This document shows positions 33,373 to 45,049 of a stretch of 64,000 bases of DNA, one piece after another. The notes under the pieces are model-generated. The model saw only the letters and a list, made by a program, of their open reading frames with translations, made no database searches and was not told where the DNA came from. Position 1 is the first letter of the stretch. The number at the start of each line of letters is the position of its first letter. The stretch is from positions 28,826,551-28,890,550 of the forward strand of contig NC_133230.1 of NCBI RefSeq assembly GCF_040436345.1, given 5' to 3'. The position numbers were made by a program, and so were the translations under genes. This DNA is from Pagrus major (lineage: Eukaryota > Chordata > Actinopteri > Spariformes > Sparidae).

Positions 33373-36312
33373 AGGTCCTGAGAACTTTTTTGTTCAATCC
33401 ACTTTTTGGATCCTAGAAGAGCACAACATTTTATGGCGAAGTTAGAGCAGTATTGGCTAATATACATGAGAGATTTCTATTTTTACGTTTTTTTCTGTGC
33501 TCTTCTGAAAAGTTATAAGTAGGCAGGGCACAACTGGAAAAAGGTGATGTGCATTTTGGTGTACCCCCATGTTTGACTTTATGAAATCCTATCACAATCC
33601 TGATGGAGATACTGTGATTAATTATTAACTTTAAATTTGACTGTTATGTGTTTTCTATTCTGACTCACCCAAGAGTGATGGTATAAGCCTCTCGTTGGTC
33701 GTCTATTTTGGGCGGCATTCTCCTCCCTTCTGCTATCTATTTGTTTTTTCAAAACTCCTATTTCTATAGGAAAGAACAAGAAGAACCTCCAAGTTAGAAA
33801 CCCAAACGCCAAAAATGGCAAGTTATCCTAAACCTAACCTGGTCACTAAGGTTACATAGAAGATAGCAGCGTTTTCTTTTGGTTGGACATGTTTTGCCTA
33901 GCCACATGCAAAACAAGTTCCCCCCAACACCAATTTGCTGGGGCACTGTCACTGACAACTGACAATGTGTATCGGCAGTTATAGAACCTAATATTTTAGA
34001 CTTAGTTCATTTACCACCAGGCCTTGTAACTTATCAATAATTACACTGTCCTGTAACCAAACTTAAAATAAATACAGATCTTTTTCCAAAATTCCACCAT
34101 CTCACTTGTGTCATCAATCATTATCACTGCTACATTTCACTGTCTGGATGCTCCAGACATCTGTACTGTTTTGAGGCATGCTTCAAAGTGACCTGAATCG
34201 ATAAAAAATATTGTAGTTTGCCATATTGGCCCTTCCCAACACCCTGGGTCTCGCTGATAATGTACAGACGATAATGAAAAGTCAGTTGCTAATCAAGCAG
34301 ACCCGCAGAGATGGCAGGTTCATGCCATACAGGACCCCATGGGCCCTCGGTAAGTAGCTGTAATGTCGTAATGTTACAGCCTGTTGGTTATGATGGGGCT
34401 GGTGTTGTAACGTTGTTATAGAGGCTGCCGCACTGTAGCCACTCTGTTGAATTAATTTCCTCAACCATTCATCAACGAAGAAGAGCAGTCTTTTTACAGT
34501 ACATCATGTATATTACATTACTGCAAATGCATCCAGTACTTTAATTATTCTTCTCATCAAAAACTAAGAGATTAAATACTCAGGTTACTGGCCACCTGAT
34601 TCACAACCAAGAAATAAAGAGGAGAAGCATTTAGAAAGTTACATCACTGATAGTTTTCACTGCCATATTTTAAAAAATAGAAGGCCCATATTCAGCCCAG
34701 AAGTAAGCATACACTTAATGGTGTAAAAACTTAGACAAGTAAAACAGATGGAGCCCCAGATTTATAATTGTGTTTACAGCTCCTAAAGTTGCAGCTTGGC
34801 ATCTTTCACTGGGAATGTTTTCATCTGAAGCAACCACAGATATTTCTCTGTAGCATATAAAAAAGACACCAGACGGGAAGCGAGTATCTGATTTTATGAA
34901 GAAGATTAAAAACACTCAGTAGGCTTTTATGATAGTTTTGAAAGAATAAGAAATAACACATTCCTCTTTTAAATCTAATTTTAAATTAATGAGCAATACA
35001 ACACACACTGGCTCAATACACTCGAGGACTTTGCTACTACAACTAGCCTACCTGGTATGACCAGTAACTCGGTAGCTAATTTTAACTAACTTTAAGTAGA
35101 CCTAGATATTGCTGTATAACTGGTAAGCAGTTCTTACATGTTGTACCTTAAATGCTGCTGGACTGTGGATTTATTTGGGAAGGATTTCGGTTGGATTCTC
35201 CACTACAGTCCAAAGGATGTGACTTATGCACATTTTCGAGTGCCTCGTCACAGTTCCACTCGTGCGCTTCGCTAACAGATAGCAACATTTGCTAACAGTG
35301 TAGAAATGGAGTCCGCTAACATAAACAACCGGCTTCCAGCACAACACAAAAGTTCCACAGGGCTCCTTTAAAGATGAGACACTTTCATATTGCGTTGCTT
35401 AGGATGAAATCGCCTCCAGTCACATCTGTCTATTGACTTGCATACTTGCATATGCAAAAGCACAACCTCTAACATTTGGTTTTTGCTCTATACATTTAAG
35501 CATGTACTATGTAGCCAAATTTAATGCTGTTCATCAACATCTCATTTCATCATCTAATTTAAAATGTATATAAAAACAGTTGGATCAAAACACCCTTTGT
35601 GACATTAGTGCAGCAATTTCCTTTTCTGTGCAGATGTAATAATGCCTCAAGCTAGAGCGCACTGAATTCAAATCTCATTTGTCAGTGAAGGTGAAACCAC
35701 ACCGTCAGCTAACAATTTATCCCTGTTCTCATCACAGTTGAGCACCACTCATCTCATATCTGTGGAACTGCCCCTTTAAAACACTGCTTGTGGCAAATGT
35801 GTCAGTGCGTGAAAGATGAGAGCAATAACAGAAGAAACGTATCCCACCTATTACTAACAAACATAAATCCTTAATTTCTGCATCTACCCCATCTTCTTAT
35901 CCACTTTCAACTGTCACCACTCATCATTTTATTTTTTTTTTCAATTTATTCTGTTTTTGCTTTTGTTTTGTTTTCTCAGAAACACACACACACCTGTGTT
36001 ATAGTTATTATATTTATTTATGTTTGTATATATATTTTGAATTATAATCTATTATTTATATATTTGACTTGTTTTTATTCTTATTTATTTATTTTTTCTT
36101 TCTCTTCTGCCTTTTTTTCTTCAGTATTATCATTATTATTGGTGTTGTGATATTATTATTATTATCATTATTATACTCACTTAAGTTTTTGATATATCAT
36201 AATATTGTAGTTAATTTTACATATAGCATAATAAAATTGAAATGTTGATGGTGTTGGAAATGGTGATGTAACAATAATATTATTGCAGATAATGGTATAG
36301 TTAGAAATGTAA

Positions 36313-36313
36313 A

Positions 36314-36351
<38 letters not shown>
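36313..36351. repeat. (TA)n microsatellite
   Basis: About 19 TA units following a short GTAAATATATG lead-in. Confidence 0.95.
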
Positions 36352-36352
<1 letters not shown>

Positions 36353-36689
36353 GTCCCTATTACTTCCAATCCCTACTCCCCTTTTCTACATACACACGCA
36401 TACACAAACACAAACACACACATATACACATGCACACACAAACTTTTTCAACACCCTCAACATACAATGCAATTCACCAACTTATTTATTTTTTTGTCTA
36501 GTCTGGTCTAGTCTTGCTATTCCCATTGTTTACACTGTCTTGTGTAGCATTACCTAATAAAGTTTCTTTTTTATTTATTTAAAAAAAAATTAAGACGCCC
36601 CCCCCCCCAACAAGTGGAAGTGAAGCCCACACACAAGTGTTGGAGCTGACTTCTACTCTGCTGAACTGCAGTGTTGCTCTGTTATGAAG

Positions 36690-37030
36690 AATAAGGGATG
36701 GAGAGAAACATGTCATTTACATATCGGTGCATCTTATCGTCTTATTCTTTACAGTTGGCTAGCCAGCGCGATGAGTGATTTTAAATGATTAATTTGTGAG
36801 TTATGACTCCCTGCCCCGTTTGCTCCCGCAGATACTAAATCACAGAGGGAGAAAACCAAAGCTAGGTGCTGATTAATTCAAACATTAATTCTCCGTACAA
36901 CAAGCCTCCCAGTCAGCTTTAAATAGGCCCATTGTTCAACTGAAATTTGCTCTCACAAGACACAGACGTCTTTTCATGGCACTGAGTCACCAATTAATTT
37001 GGTTTATTCTGGGGGGCTGGCCAATGGCAG
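36690..37030. other. Candidate conserved non-coding segment
   Basis: Repeat-free sequence of even composition with many homeodomain-type words (TGATTAATTTG, CTGATTAATTCAAACATTAA, CACCAATTAATTTGG), a GCTGGCCAATGGCAG CCAAT block and TTTAAATAGG. It lies between low-complexity DNA and a MITE. An enhancer-like role is a guess. Confidence 0.3.
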
Positions 37031-37105
37031 TTAGTTTAATACCAATCGCATGTACTACAAGTCTGTTTAAACATGAAGATGTGACCTACATGCAGCCAAC
37101 TTTCA

Positions 37106-37427
37106 TTAAAGGTGCACTATGTAGTTTTGGGGAATAAATCTTAATCAGAAGGGAAAGATCATTGACTGATTTTTTACACCTAAACAAACTAAATGAACAA
37201 ACCATCTTTGTGTTCATGACTGAATCAACTGAATAAACAAACTGACCTTAAAGGACAACACAATTTCATACTGTTTTATTTGTTTATAGTTGGTGGACCC
37301 TGCCACCTGTCTAGCTTCAAACAATGATTGGGGACCTGTTTTTCTCCGAGAACAGCTTGTTTATTCAGTTATGGAAAAGATAAATATTTCTGAGTTTGTT
37401 TTATTATCTCATTAATATTGTCAATAT
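37106..37427 (+). mobile_element. TTAA-flanked MITE, copy 3, left part
   Basis: TTAA at 37106 then AGGTGCACTATGTAGTTTTG. It runs through the family's middle block (CTGCCACCTGTCTAGCTTCA, GAACAGCTTGTTTATTCAG) and breaks at AATAT (37423-37427), where a Gypsy element is inserted. The rest is at 42412-42454. Confidence 0.88.
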
Positions 37428-37599
37428 TGTCACGTTGGAGTTTTTTCAGGAGACCCAAATGCAGAGACCAGAGACAGACTTCAGGGAGTAAAAGGTTTAT
37501 TTGCAATAGTGGGTTCAAGTGGTAATGTGGGTGGGATGACCAGGCTGGCAGTTAGGCAGGTAGACAGGCCAGAAGGCGAGCAGGCAGGCAGTTAGGCAG
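37428..37599 (-). repeat. Gypsy LTR, truncated copy (element's 3' LTR)
   Basis: Matches the first ~180 bp of the LTR at 41895 (blocks GTTGGAGTTTTTTCAGGAGA, AAAAGGTTTATTTGCAAT, ATGTGGGTGGGATGACCAGG) and then stops at a poly-C run, 37600-37616. About 340 bp of LTR is missing. Confidence 0.9.
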
Positions 37600-37616
37600 C
37601 CCCCCCCCCCCCCCCC

Positions 37617-38552
37617 ACCTACCAGGTATTGGAAACCCCTGCCCTGGCGACGAACATCCAAAAGGCGATGAACCGAGTAGATAGGATGGCCATCCACAAG
37701 CTGGGGGAGTGGAGGGGGTTCAGCCGGAGGGCTCAACGGGCTGGAAGAGACAGGCTTATGCAGGGACACATGAAACAAGGGGTGCACCTTAAGGGCAGAC
37801 AGGAGTTTGAGGCAGGTCACCGCAGGATTAATCATCCTATCGATCTCAAATGGGCCAATATACCTGGGTGTCAGCTTATGGGAGTCCGTCTGGAGGGGAA
37901 GATCTTTAGATGAGAGCCCCACCTCTTGACCCAGGGTGTAGGTAGGGGCAGGTGAGCAGTGTCTGTCCGCCAGGCGCTGGTTCCGTGCAGCAGAGCAGAG
38001 GAGGGTGGTGCAGGCAGCCTGCCAAACCTGGCGACACCGTCTCACGTGGTCCTGGATGGATGGGACCGCCACATCAGCTTCCTGCTCGGGAAACAAGGGG
38101 GGCTGAAAACTGTTAGCAGCCATGAATGGTGACATATCTGTGGCGGAGCTGACCAGAGAGTTATGCGCATATTCCACCCAGGGGAGATGAGTGGACCAGG
38201 AGACAGGGTGTCTGGCGGAAACACAGCGCAGGGCAGCCTCCAAATCTTGATTCACCCGCTCCGTCTGTCCATTGGACTGCGGTTGATAGCCAGATGTGAG
38301 GCTGACCGACGCACCGATAGTCGAGCAGAAGGCCCTCCAGACCTGTGAGATAAACTGCGGACCCCAATCCGACACAATGTCCATTGGGATCCCGTGGAGT
38401 TTAAACACATGGAGGACAAGATGGTTAGCAGTCTCTAAAGCTGAGGGGAGTTTGGGTAGGAGAACAAAATGAACAGCCTTAGAGAACCGGTCCACAATAG
38501 TGAGAATCACCATGTTACCTTTGGAGGGAGGCAGTCCCGTGACGAAATCCAA
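37617..38552 (-). pseudogene. Gypsy integrase with chromodomain remnant
   Basis: The family enzyme inserts the cDNA into host DNA, and the chromodomain of chromoviruses steers it to chromatin. The open frame (reading from 38552) starts inside the integrase core with [10 protein letters not shown]. All three catalytic acids are visible: D2, D62 in IVSDWGPQF and E98 in [10 protein letters not shown], with the canonical 35-residue spacing between the last two. One position usually Arg after D62 is Trp. After the core come the [14 protein letters not shown] block and a chromodomain start, cut off after FQYLV, where the poly-C run reads as glycines. The zinc-binding N-terminus lies upstream in other frames (38600-38760). 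Confidence 0.88.
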
Positions 38553-38866
38553 GGCAATGTGTGACCAGGGTCGGTGGGGAACAGGCAGTGGTTGTAGTAG
38601 GCCGGCGGGAGCACGATGGGAGGCTTTGCTGCGGGCACAGATGGAGCAGGTAGCGACGAACTCTTTGGTGTCAGCGTATACTGTGGGCCACCAAAAAACG
38701 CTGACGTATGAGTTATAAGGTTCTCAGGAAACCCAGGTGACACGCCAGTTTAGATGAATGGCCCCATTGGAGGACCTAGGACCTGGTAGAGTCCGGGACA
38801 AACATCCGGCTGGATGGACAGTCATTCCGAGGAGGATGAGTGCACTGCGCCACCCTGATGGAGCGC

Positions 38867-40210
38867 TCAACGTCCCACCTGGCTGCAGCAACCACACACT
38901 TGGGGAGTATGATGCACCCTCCTCATCGGAGAGGGAAAACTGGCGAGAGAGGGCATCGGGCTTGGTGTTCCTGGAGCCTGGTCAGTAGGTGAGGGTGTAT
39001 TGAAAGCATCCCAGGAACGCTTGGCCGAGCGAAGATAGGTGAGATTGTGGTGATCGGTCCAGACAAGGAAAGGAAGAGCTGCTCCTTCTAGCCAGTGTCT
39101 CCATTCTTGGAGGGCGAGGACGACGGCTAACAGCTCCCAATTCCCCACATCATAATTCCTTTCAGCAGGGGAGAGACGAGGAGAGAAAAAGGCGCAGGGG
39201 TGAAGCTGGGGATCACTGAGCCAGCACTTCTCCAACTCCGGTGTCCGAGGCATCCACCTCCACCACGTACTGGAGACCCAGGTCGGGATAAGCCAGGACC
39301 GGAGCTGTGGAGAACAGCTCCTTTAATGCTTCAGGTGTCCAGAGGAAAGGGAGTTTGATAGAGGTGAGCTGAGTGAGTGGAGTAGCCACGCGGCTGTAGT
39401 CCTGAATGAAGCGACGATAGAAGTTTGCAAATCCCAGGAAGTGTTGGAGTTGTTTTCGGCTATCTGGAGCCGGTCAGTCTGTCACCGCCTGCACTTTGGA
39501 GGGATCCGCCCTCACCTGCCCCTGCTCGATGACGAATCCCAGGAACTCCACAGATGTTGAATGGAAGAGACATTTCTCAGCCTTGACAAACAGTTTGTTC
39601 TCAAAGAGTCTTTGTAACACCGTCCGGACATGCTGAACGTGTTCTTTGAGGGTCCGGGAAAAAATAAGAATATCGTCAAAATATACAAAAACAAAACGAT
39701 TCAGCATGTTGCGGAGAACATCGTTAACCAGAGCTTGAAACACTGCTGGAGCGTTGGTGGGGCCAAAAGGCATAACTAAATATTCGAAATGACCCAGGGT
39801 CGTATTAAAAGCCGTCTTCCACTCATCATTCTTGCGTATGCGTACCAGATGGTACAAATTTTGTAGGTCCAGTTTGGAGAAGATGGTGGCTTGGTGAAGG
39901 GGGCCAAAAGCAGATCAATGAGGGGTAACGGGTATTTGTTTTTAAGGGTGATTTCATTCAAACCTCTGTAGTCGATGCAGGGGCGGAGTGATCCATCCTT
40001 CTTTCCCACAAAGAAAAAGCCCACCCCCACAGGCGAGGAGGACTGATGGATTAGGCCTGCAGCGAGAGAGTCCCGGATGTAGATCTCCATGGCGTCCCTT
40101 CTGGATGGGTGAGGTTGTAGAGACGACTTGAGAGGAGAGTGGCACCAGGAAGCAGGTCTATAGCACAGTTGTAAGGTCTGTGGGGTGGTAGTGAGTGTGT
40201 GTGGTCCTTA
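38867..40210 (-). pseudogene. Gypsy reverse transcriptase and RNase H, frameshifted
   Basis: On the minus strand from 40210: the pol lead-in ([14 protein letters not shown]), fingers/palm ([20 protein letters not shown]), then [20 protein letters not shown] and the catalytic [10 protein letters not shown] within 39474-39857. This is followed by the thumb and, at 38867-39253, RNase H with [20 protein letters not shown] and [11 protein letters not shown]. The pieces are in at least three frames (40090-39776, 39857-39474, 39253-38867), with a stop after VQAVTD at 39474. Inactive. Confidence 0.9.
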
Positions 40211-40223
40211 CTGAAAACGTCAC

Positions 40224-41880
40224 CTAAGTCATGGAGAGGGGACAGAGGTGAGGTTGGTAGGTGTCAGACAGCAGAGTGAAGGCAGTTGGAGTGAGAGAGT
40301 CCATTCTTGAATCTGCGCTGCCGTTGGGCTGGGGAGAGGTGCATCCAGGCAAGCTGCATAGGCTCCTCAGCAGGCGGGGCCAAGGGTGGAGGCGTAGCAG
40401 CTGGGTTGGGGGGCCCAATCGAGGGAGGTCTGGACTGAGGGACGACAGGAGGAACTCTAAGGGCCTTCTCCCTACATCTCTCTCTCAGTCTATTGTCCAG
40501 ACGAATGGATAAGGAAATTAGTTCTTCAAGTGTGAGGAGGTGTCGTCACGGGCGGCTAACTCATCCTGGATGTTCTCCACTAATCCCTGTGAAAACACCC
40601 CTTGAAGCGCAGCCTCATCCCACCCAGTCTCTGCCACTAAAATTCTGAACTGTATAGCAAAATTAGCTACGGAATCTGACCCTTGCTTTAGGGAGAGCAG
40701 CCGCTTGGAGAGCTCTTTACCCTGCACTGGGTGGTCGAATATTTTAAGCAATTCAGCAGAAAATAGGGGGAATGACAAAAAGGGGCCTGAGACTTGGAAG
40801 CAGCTACAGCCCACTGGGATGCCCTATCACCAGTGGCGGTTCCTCATATGGGCAATATGGGCAGCCGCCCAGGGCGGCATTTGAAGAGGGGCGGCGTGAG
40901 CACCGGCAAGAAAAAAAAGCGGCTCTGTAGCAGCCGCCTCTTGGCTTATCTCGTCATTTTAGCGGAATCGATCCCGGTGCCGACCCGTACCGGCTGCCTT
41001 AAATTTGTTTGCATTCATTTCATCCAGTTTTTGTATTGATCATTTACACGTCAAGTCAATTATGTCATGTTGCTGTGTGGGGAGTGGGCGGCTGGGCGCC
41101 CTCTGTTTTGTAAAGGTGCATCTGCTTGCTGCTGAGAACATCTCTCCCTACTGGTGTGGGGGAGCGGTGGAGCAGGGGATTCAGAATCAGAATCAGAATT
41201 CCTTTATTAGTCCGGCAAACGGGGAAATTTGTGCGTCACAGCAGCCAAAGGACAATTCAATATAACAATAAACAATAATAATAGTAAAAAAATAAACAAT
41301 ATAATAAAAACGGTAAGAAATGGAAATAGAATCGTATATACATAATATGTACAAATATAAACAGTGTAATTATGGACAGTGTGGGCAGTGTATTGTTATT
41401 AATAAATAATAAATATGAGTATGAAAATTGCCACGTTAGTGCAAACCAAAATACGAAATGAGTTATGTATACATTCATATTAGATTCATCTAACAGTGCA
41501 CAACTAATGCAATTAGCAGGCTAAAGTCAATTGGGGGGGGCTGAAGGTGAGGTTCGCCCAGGGCGTCATGCAAGCTGGAACTTGCACACAACAAACTCAT
41601 AACAAAAGCGATCTTAGCTCTGTCAGTGGCATAAGTGCTGGGCTGCTGGTCAAAAAAAGGAACATTGATGTAAGAATTGCTCACACTGACCTAACTCACC
41701 GAAGTACCCAGCAGGTATGGGAATGAATGTGGAGCAGCAGGTGGTGGCGAGGGATTTGCTTCAGATGAGATGTTGGTTAGTTGCATGCACACTTGGTCCA
41801 AGCTGCTTCCTAGATGCGTGACGCTGGAGGTTAGCCCACAAAGAGCGTTGTGCAGGTGCTCGGTCTCCGCTGGGTCAATG
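40224..41880 (-). pseudogene. Gypsy gag, interrupted and internally deleted
   Basis: The capsid protein of the element. Its N-terminus lies just inside the right LTR (41880 leftward: DPAETEHLHNALCGLTSS), with ATT where an ATG is expected. The middle (STYATDRAKIAFVMSLL, 41575-41680) is split by a nested insertion. The frame resumes at 40830 ([13 protein letters not shown], then the capsid block [20 protein letters not shown]). The end (MQLAWMHLSPAQRQRRFKNG, near 40300-40370) runs directly into the pol lead-in. The zinc knuckle and the protease that should lie between are missing. Confidence 0.75.
40832..41573. mobile_element. Element nested in Gypsy gag, hAT-like left end
   Basis: The left end CAGTGGCGGTTCCTCATATG starts exactly where gag breaks. 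Inner GCCGCCCAGGGCGGC is mirrored near the right edge by GTTCGCCCAGGGCGTC, so the ends are inverted but the right terminus is shortened. The interior carries a fragment of another common fish repeat (GAATCAGAATTCCTTTATTA, 41180-41275) followed by AT-rich DNA. The CAGTGGCGG start suggests a non-autonomous hAT; the target duplication was not found. Confidence 0.5.
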
Positions 41881-41894
41881 TGGCCAGATTATTC

Positions 41895-42411
41895 TGTTAT
41901 GTTGGAGTTTTTTCAGGAGACCCGAATGCAGAGACAGAGACAGAGGCAGAGACAGACTTCAGGGAGCAAAAGGTTTATTTGCAATCGTGGGTTCAGGTGG
42001 TAATGTGGGTGGGATGACCAGGCTGGCAGTTAGGCAGGTAGACGGGCTGTAAGACGAGCAGGCAGGCAGGCAGTCAGGGTTTCCAGGAGCCGGCGTGGAG
42101 GAGCGCAGAAGGGCTGGCGGGCAGGAAAACAGAGCGAAGAAGCGCTGGAGGTTTCGTAAGGGACGGAATAATCTGGCACCGAAGTGGTGGAGAGACCAAG
42201 GTAGTTTAGCCGGAGGAATGATGAGTAGATGAGAAGCAGGTGCGCCACTCTGCTGCTGCTGCTGCTGCTGCTGCTGCTACTGCCATGAGCACAGACACAC
42301 ACACACAGGGAAAGGAGCAGGTGAGGGAGAAAAGGAGGGGGAAAAGGTAGACGGGAGGAAAAACACAGAAGCAGATCAAAACAACTAGGCTGCCACAGTA
42401 GAACCGTGACA
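41895..42411 (-). repeat. Gypsy LTR, full copy (element's 5' LTR)
   Basis: A 517-bp LTR from TGTTATGTTGGAG to AACCGTGACA. It holds a (CTG)n run of about 9 units at 42250-42278. The first gag codons begin only ~15 nt inside the element with no recognisable tRNA-complementary site, which fits the self-priming known for Tf1/sushi elements. Confidence 0.9.
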
Positions 42412-42454
42412 AATATTCAAATTCTCAGTTTACACTTGCATAGTGCACCTTTAA
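42412..42454 (+). mobile_element. TTAA-flanked MITE, copy 3, right end
   Basis: It begins with the duplicated AATAT, then decayed terminal repeat, CATAGTGCACCTTTAA, closing with TTAA at 42451-42454. Confidence 0.85.
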
Positions 42455-43900
42455 TGACATAAGAATAATTAAAAGCCTTCAAAGATCTTGTTACAATAGC
42501 ATGAATTGGGCTAAGAATACATCCTCAGTTTAGTGCCGGTCACGTCAGCAGGCAGTCAAAGTGATGAGGCAAAAGTCAGTGACTTTACTGGATGAAGAGG
42601 TCAAGGCAATGCTTAGAGGGTCAGGAGAGCTAATTAGGCAGAATGAATGATGGGAACCTGAGGGGGTAAATGCAATTACCAACAGAATGAAAGGCATAGG
42701 TTGAGGAGATAAACCCATGAGATACCTGCTGATGAAAGTCCTGAAATACCTCAAGTAAAAGTCAAATATATGCAGCGCTGTGAGGTGGGTAGATTTTTGT
42801 GATAGTAGGCACAACACAACCTCATGACCAACACAGCACACACACACTGATGATTGTTAAAACATCACAGTAGGTATGAATATATACTCCCTTTTGTCAG
42901 GGAATTTATGGACAATATGACAACAAGGATGACTGTAAAAATTTGCCTTCTCGCTGAATGAAACGATGAGCTAAAAAGCTGCAGTGTAGCGTGTGTAACA
43001 AGGATCACCTGCACCTAAATATATTCATCCCTGTCTCAGCAGGTGCTGCGAGATGAGTTGGACTGAGCCTGCAGACAGCAGAATGTCACTTCAAGCACGT
43101 CTGGAGAGAGAGGCAGCCTGAATAATCATTATAGCATGCTCAGCTCTTTCCCAAAAAGGGAGCAATAAGCAGAAGAAGTACCAATGCTGCATGCTTCATG
43201 TTGTCGTTTTGATTGTTTGATCCAGGATAAAAGACACATGGGAAACCGAGACGGCTGTCTCTGCTTGGTTTTCTTCCAAAGACTGTCACTGTTTGGAATC
43301 GACTGGGAGTCCCTTAATGTCTTGGCAGTAGAGGAAGGATGTCTAGAGGAATATAAATCTGGAGAATTAACACTAGGGTTGACACAGAATGGTGTCTGAA
43401 GGCGCAATAGTAATCAGAGCAATAGGGCATAAATTAACCCCTAAAGATAAATCTCAACACACGAATAAGCTTTGTTGGCCAAGAACATTTGTACATACAA
43501 GTGAGTCAGCGTCATGAGTTTGTCATGAAATGTCACTGAAAACAGAATATTAAAAAATGATGAAATTTTGATGAAAAACAGCCCTATTCCAGACAAGAAA
43601 ATAGATACTTGAAAATTCTGGTAAAATCCCAGAGTATGTTAAATGACAACATTCAACACCAACGTTTTAAAAATTATTGTTATCTACAATACCTGCATAT
43701 AGCAACTAATAAACACTGATATAGTAAAGTTAAGCTTAGGCAAATATAACACTGTGGAAAGATAACGGTTAGGGTTCATATAAAGGTGGATGAGACCCAA
43801 CTTAAACTCAAAAGTAATATGTGTTACTCCTTATGGAAGTGTCACATGAGAAATGTTCCCATAGACATGCAAGAATCACAATTCGTGAAATTAATGTCAC
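42455..43900. other. Non-coding stretch, nothing recognised
   Basis: Spacer between the MITE/Gypsy insertion and the CACATGTG-rich repeat array. Open frames are at most about 100 codons and unremarkable. Confidence 0.5.
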
Positions 43901-44271
43901 ATGGGATTGGCGTTTTTCATATACGAATGAAAATTTCCACATGTGAATGACATACATTTTGGCTTTTTTCGCATGTGGATAAGAATTTCCACGTGGAATA
44001 ACACATGAAATTTGTTTGTTCACACACATTTTCATTGATTGGCTATTTTCGTATATCAACTAAATTCTAAACTAAAAAGAAAAAAAAATGACACATGTCA
44101 CATGAGAACTGGACATTATCACAAGTGATTGGCTTTTTTCACATCTGAATTTCCAAATGTGGAAACAAATCATGGCTCAAAAAATCATGAAATTTGTGTG
44201 CATTTTGTGAATTGCATATTTTCACACATTTTTACATGCGATTGGCTATTTTCATGAATGAACTAAAAAAT

Positions 44272-44668
44272 TTAAAGGTGCAATATGTAAGAATTGTCCA
44301 TCTGTTGAACACATTCTCAAAACAAAAAGGGGGCAGCATATCAGAAGAATAACTGCTAACTTCTGCTAACTGTACAGTACCTGCTGTTAGCTAGTTAGCT
44401 CGTTTGGCCGTCCAGCTAGCGGTCTGAACTGGGAGTTCAAATGCAACGGGGGACTGTTGGTGTTTACACCACTAGCACTAGAGCGTTGGGCTGGCTGGTT
44501 AGCATGCTAACTTCAGCAGATATATCTCTGCAACACAATTGTCTACAACATAGACAACATCAACATTAAACTTTTACAACATTTTATTATGTTGTTATTT
44601 TTTCACATTCTGCTGATATTTTTTTTTTCCAGTTTTGAATGTTTTCAACCAAAATTCTTACATATGTG
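44272..44668 (+). mobile_element. MITE inserted in the tandem repeat
   Basis: Opens TTAAAGGTGCAATATGTAAGAATTG and closes AAAATTCTTACATATG, inverted ends of the family also seen at 12705, 33171 and 52954. The right TTAA is lost. It contains CTAGTTAGCTCGTTTGG and GGTTAGCATGCTAAC blocks common in fish MITEs. Confidence 0.65.
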
Positions 44669-45049
44669 AAAATAATATAATGTCACATGTGACATTATAT
44701 GACATATGACATGACATATGACATGTGACATTTTCAGAAGTGATTGTTTTTTCCCACATCTGAATCAAACTTTAAATGTTAAAATTTGAAATACATACAT
44801 TCATATATGATTGGCTTTTTTCACATCTGGATTAGAGTTTCCAAACAAAGCATGGCACATGAAATCATGAGACATATGCCTCCTCGCTGGTGAATTCAGC
44901 ATTTTCACACATTTCCACATGTATTGGCTGTTTACATATGTGAACTAAAATTTTAACATGAGAAAGAAATATTAATATATGTGGATTAGAAGTTCCAAAT
45001 CAAGAAACAAAACATGGCACATGAAATCACGAGGAATTTGCTTGTTCAT

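Larger units (their letters stand above)
30695..37105. other. Non-coding interval downstream of lingo2
   Basis: No supported gene. Contains a GC-rich segment with a minus-strand open frame (32926-33166), a MITE-like repeat (33171-33372), AT-rich and TTA-rich low-complexity DNA at 35930-36590 ending in AATAAAG and an A-run, and a candidate conserved segment (36690-37030). A further repeat-like piece ending CTCCTTTAAAG lies at about 35290-35375. Confidence 0.55.
37428..42411 (-). mobile_element. Ty3/Gypsy LTR retrotransposon (chromovirus-like), defective
   Basis: The insertion is bounded by a perfect 5-bp duplication AATAT (37423-37427 and 42412-42416) inside a MITE. LTR edges are TGTCACG at 37428 and CCGTGACA ending at 42411. 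Read on the minus strand the order is LTR, gag, reverse transcriptase, RNase H, integrase, chromodomain start, LTR, the chromovirus order. Domain order, the chromodomain remnant ([20 protein letters not shown]) and the gag sequence suggest the sushi-like group of fish. Defects: a truncated downstream LTR joined at a poly-C run, loss of the gag zinc knuckle and protease, frame breaks throughout pol, and a second element nested in gag. Confidence 0.92.

Noticed and set aside
42030..42412. Alanine-run proteins on the minus strand
   Set aside because: CTG repeat of the Gypsy LTR read as codons.
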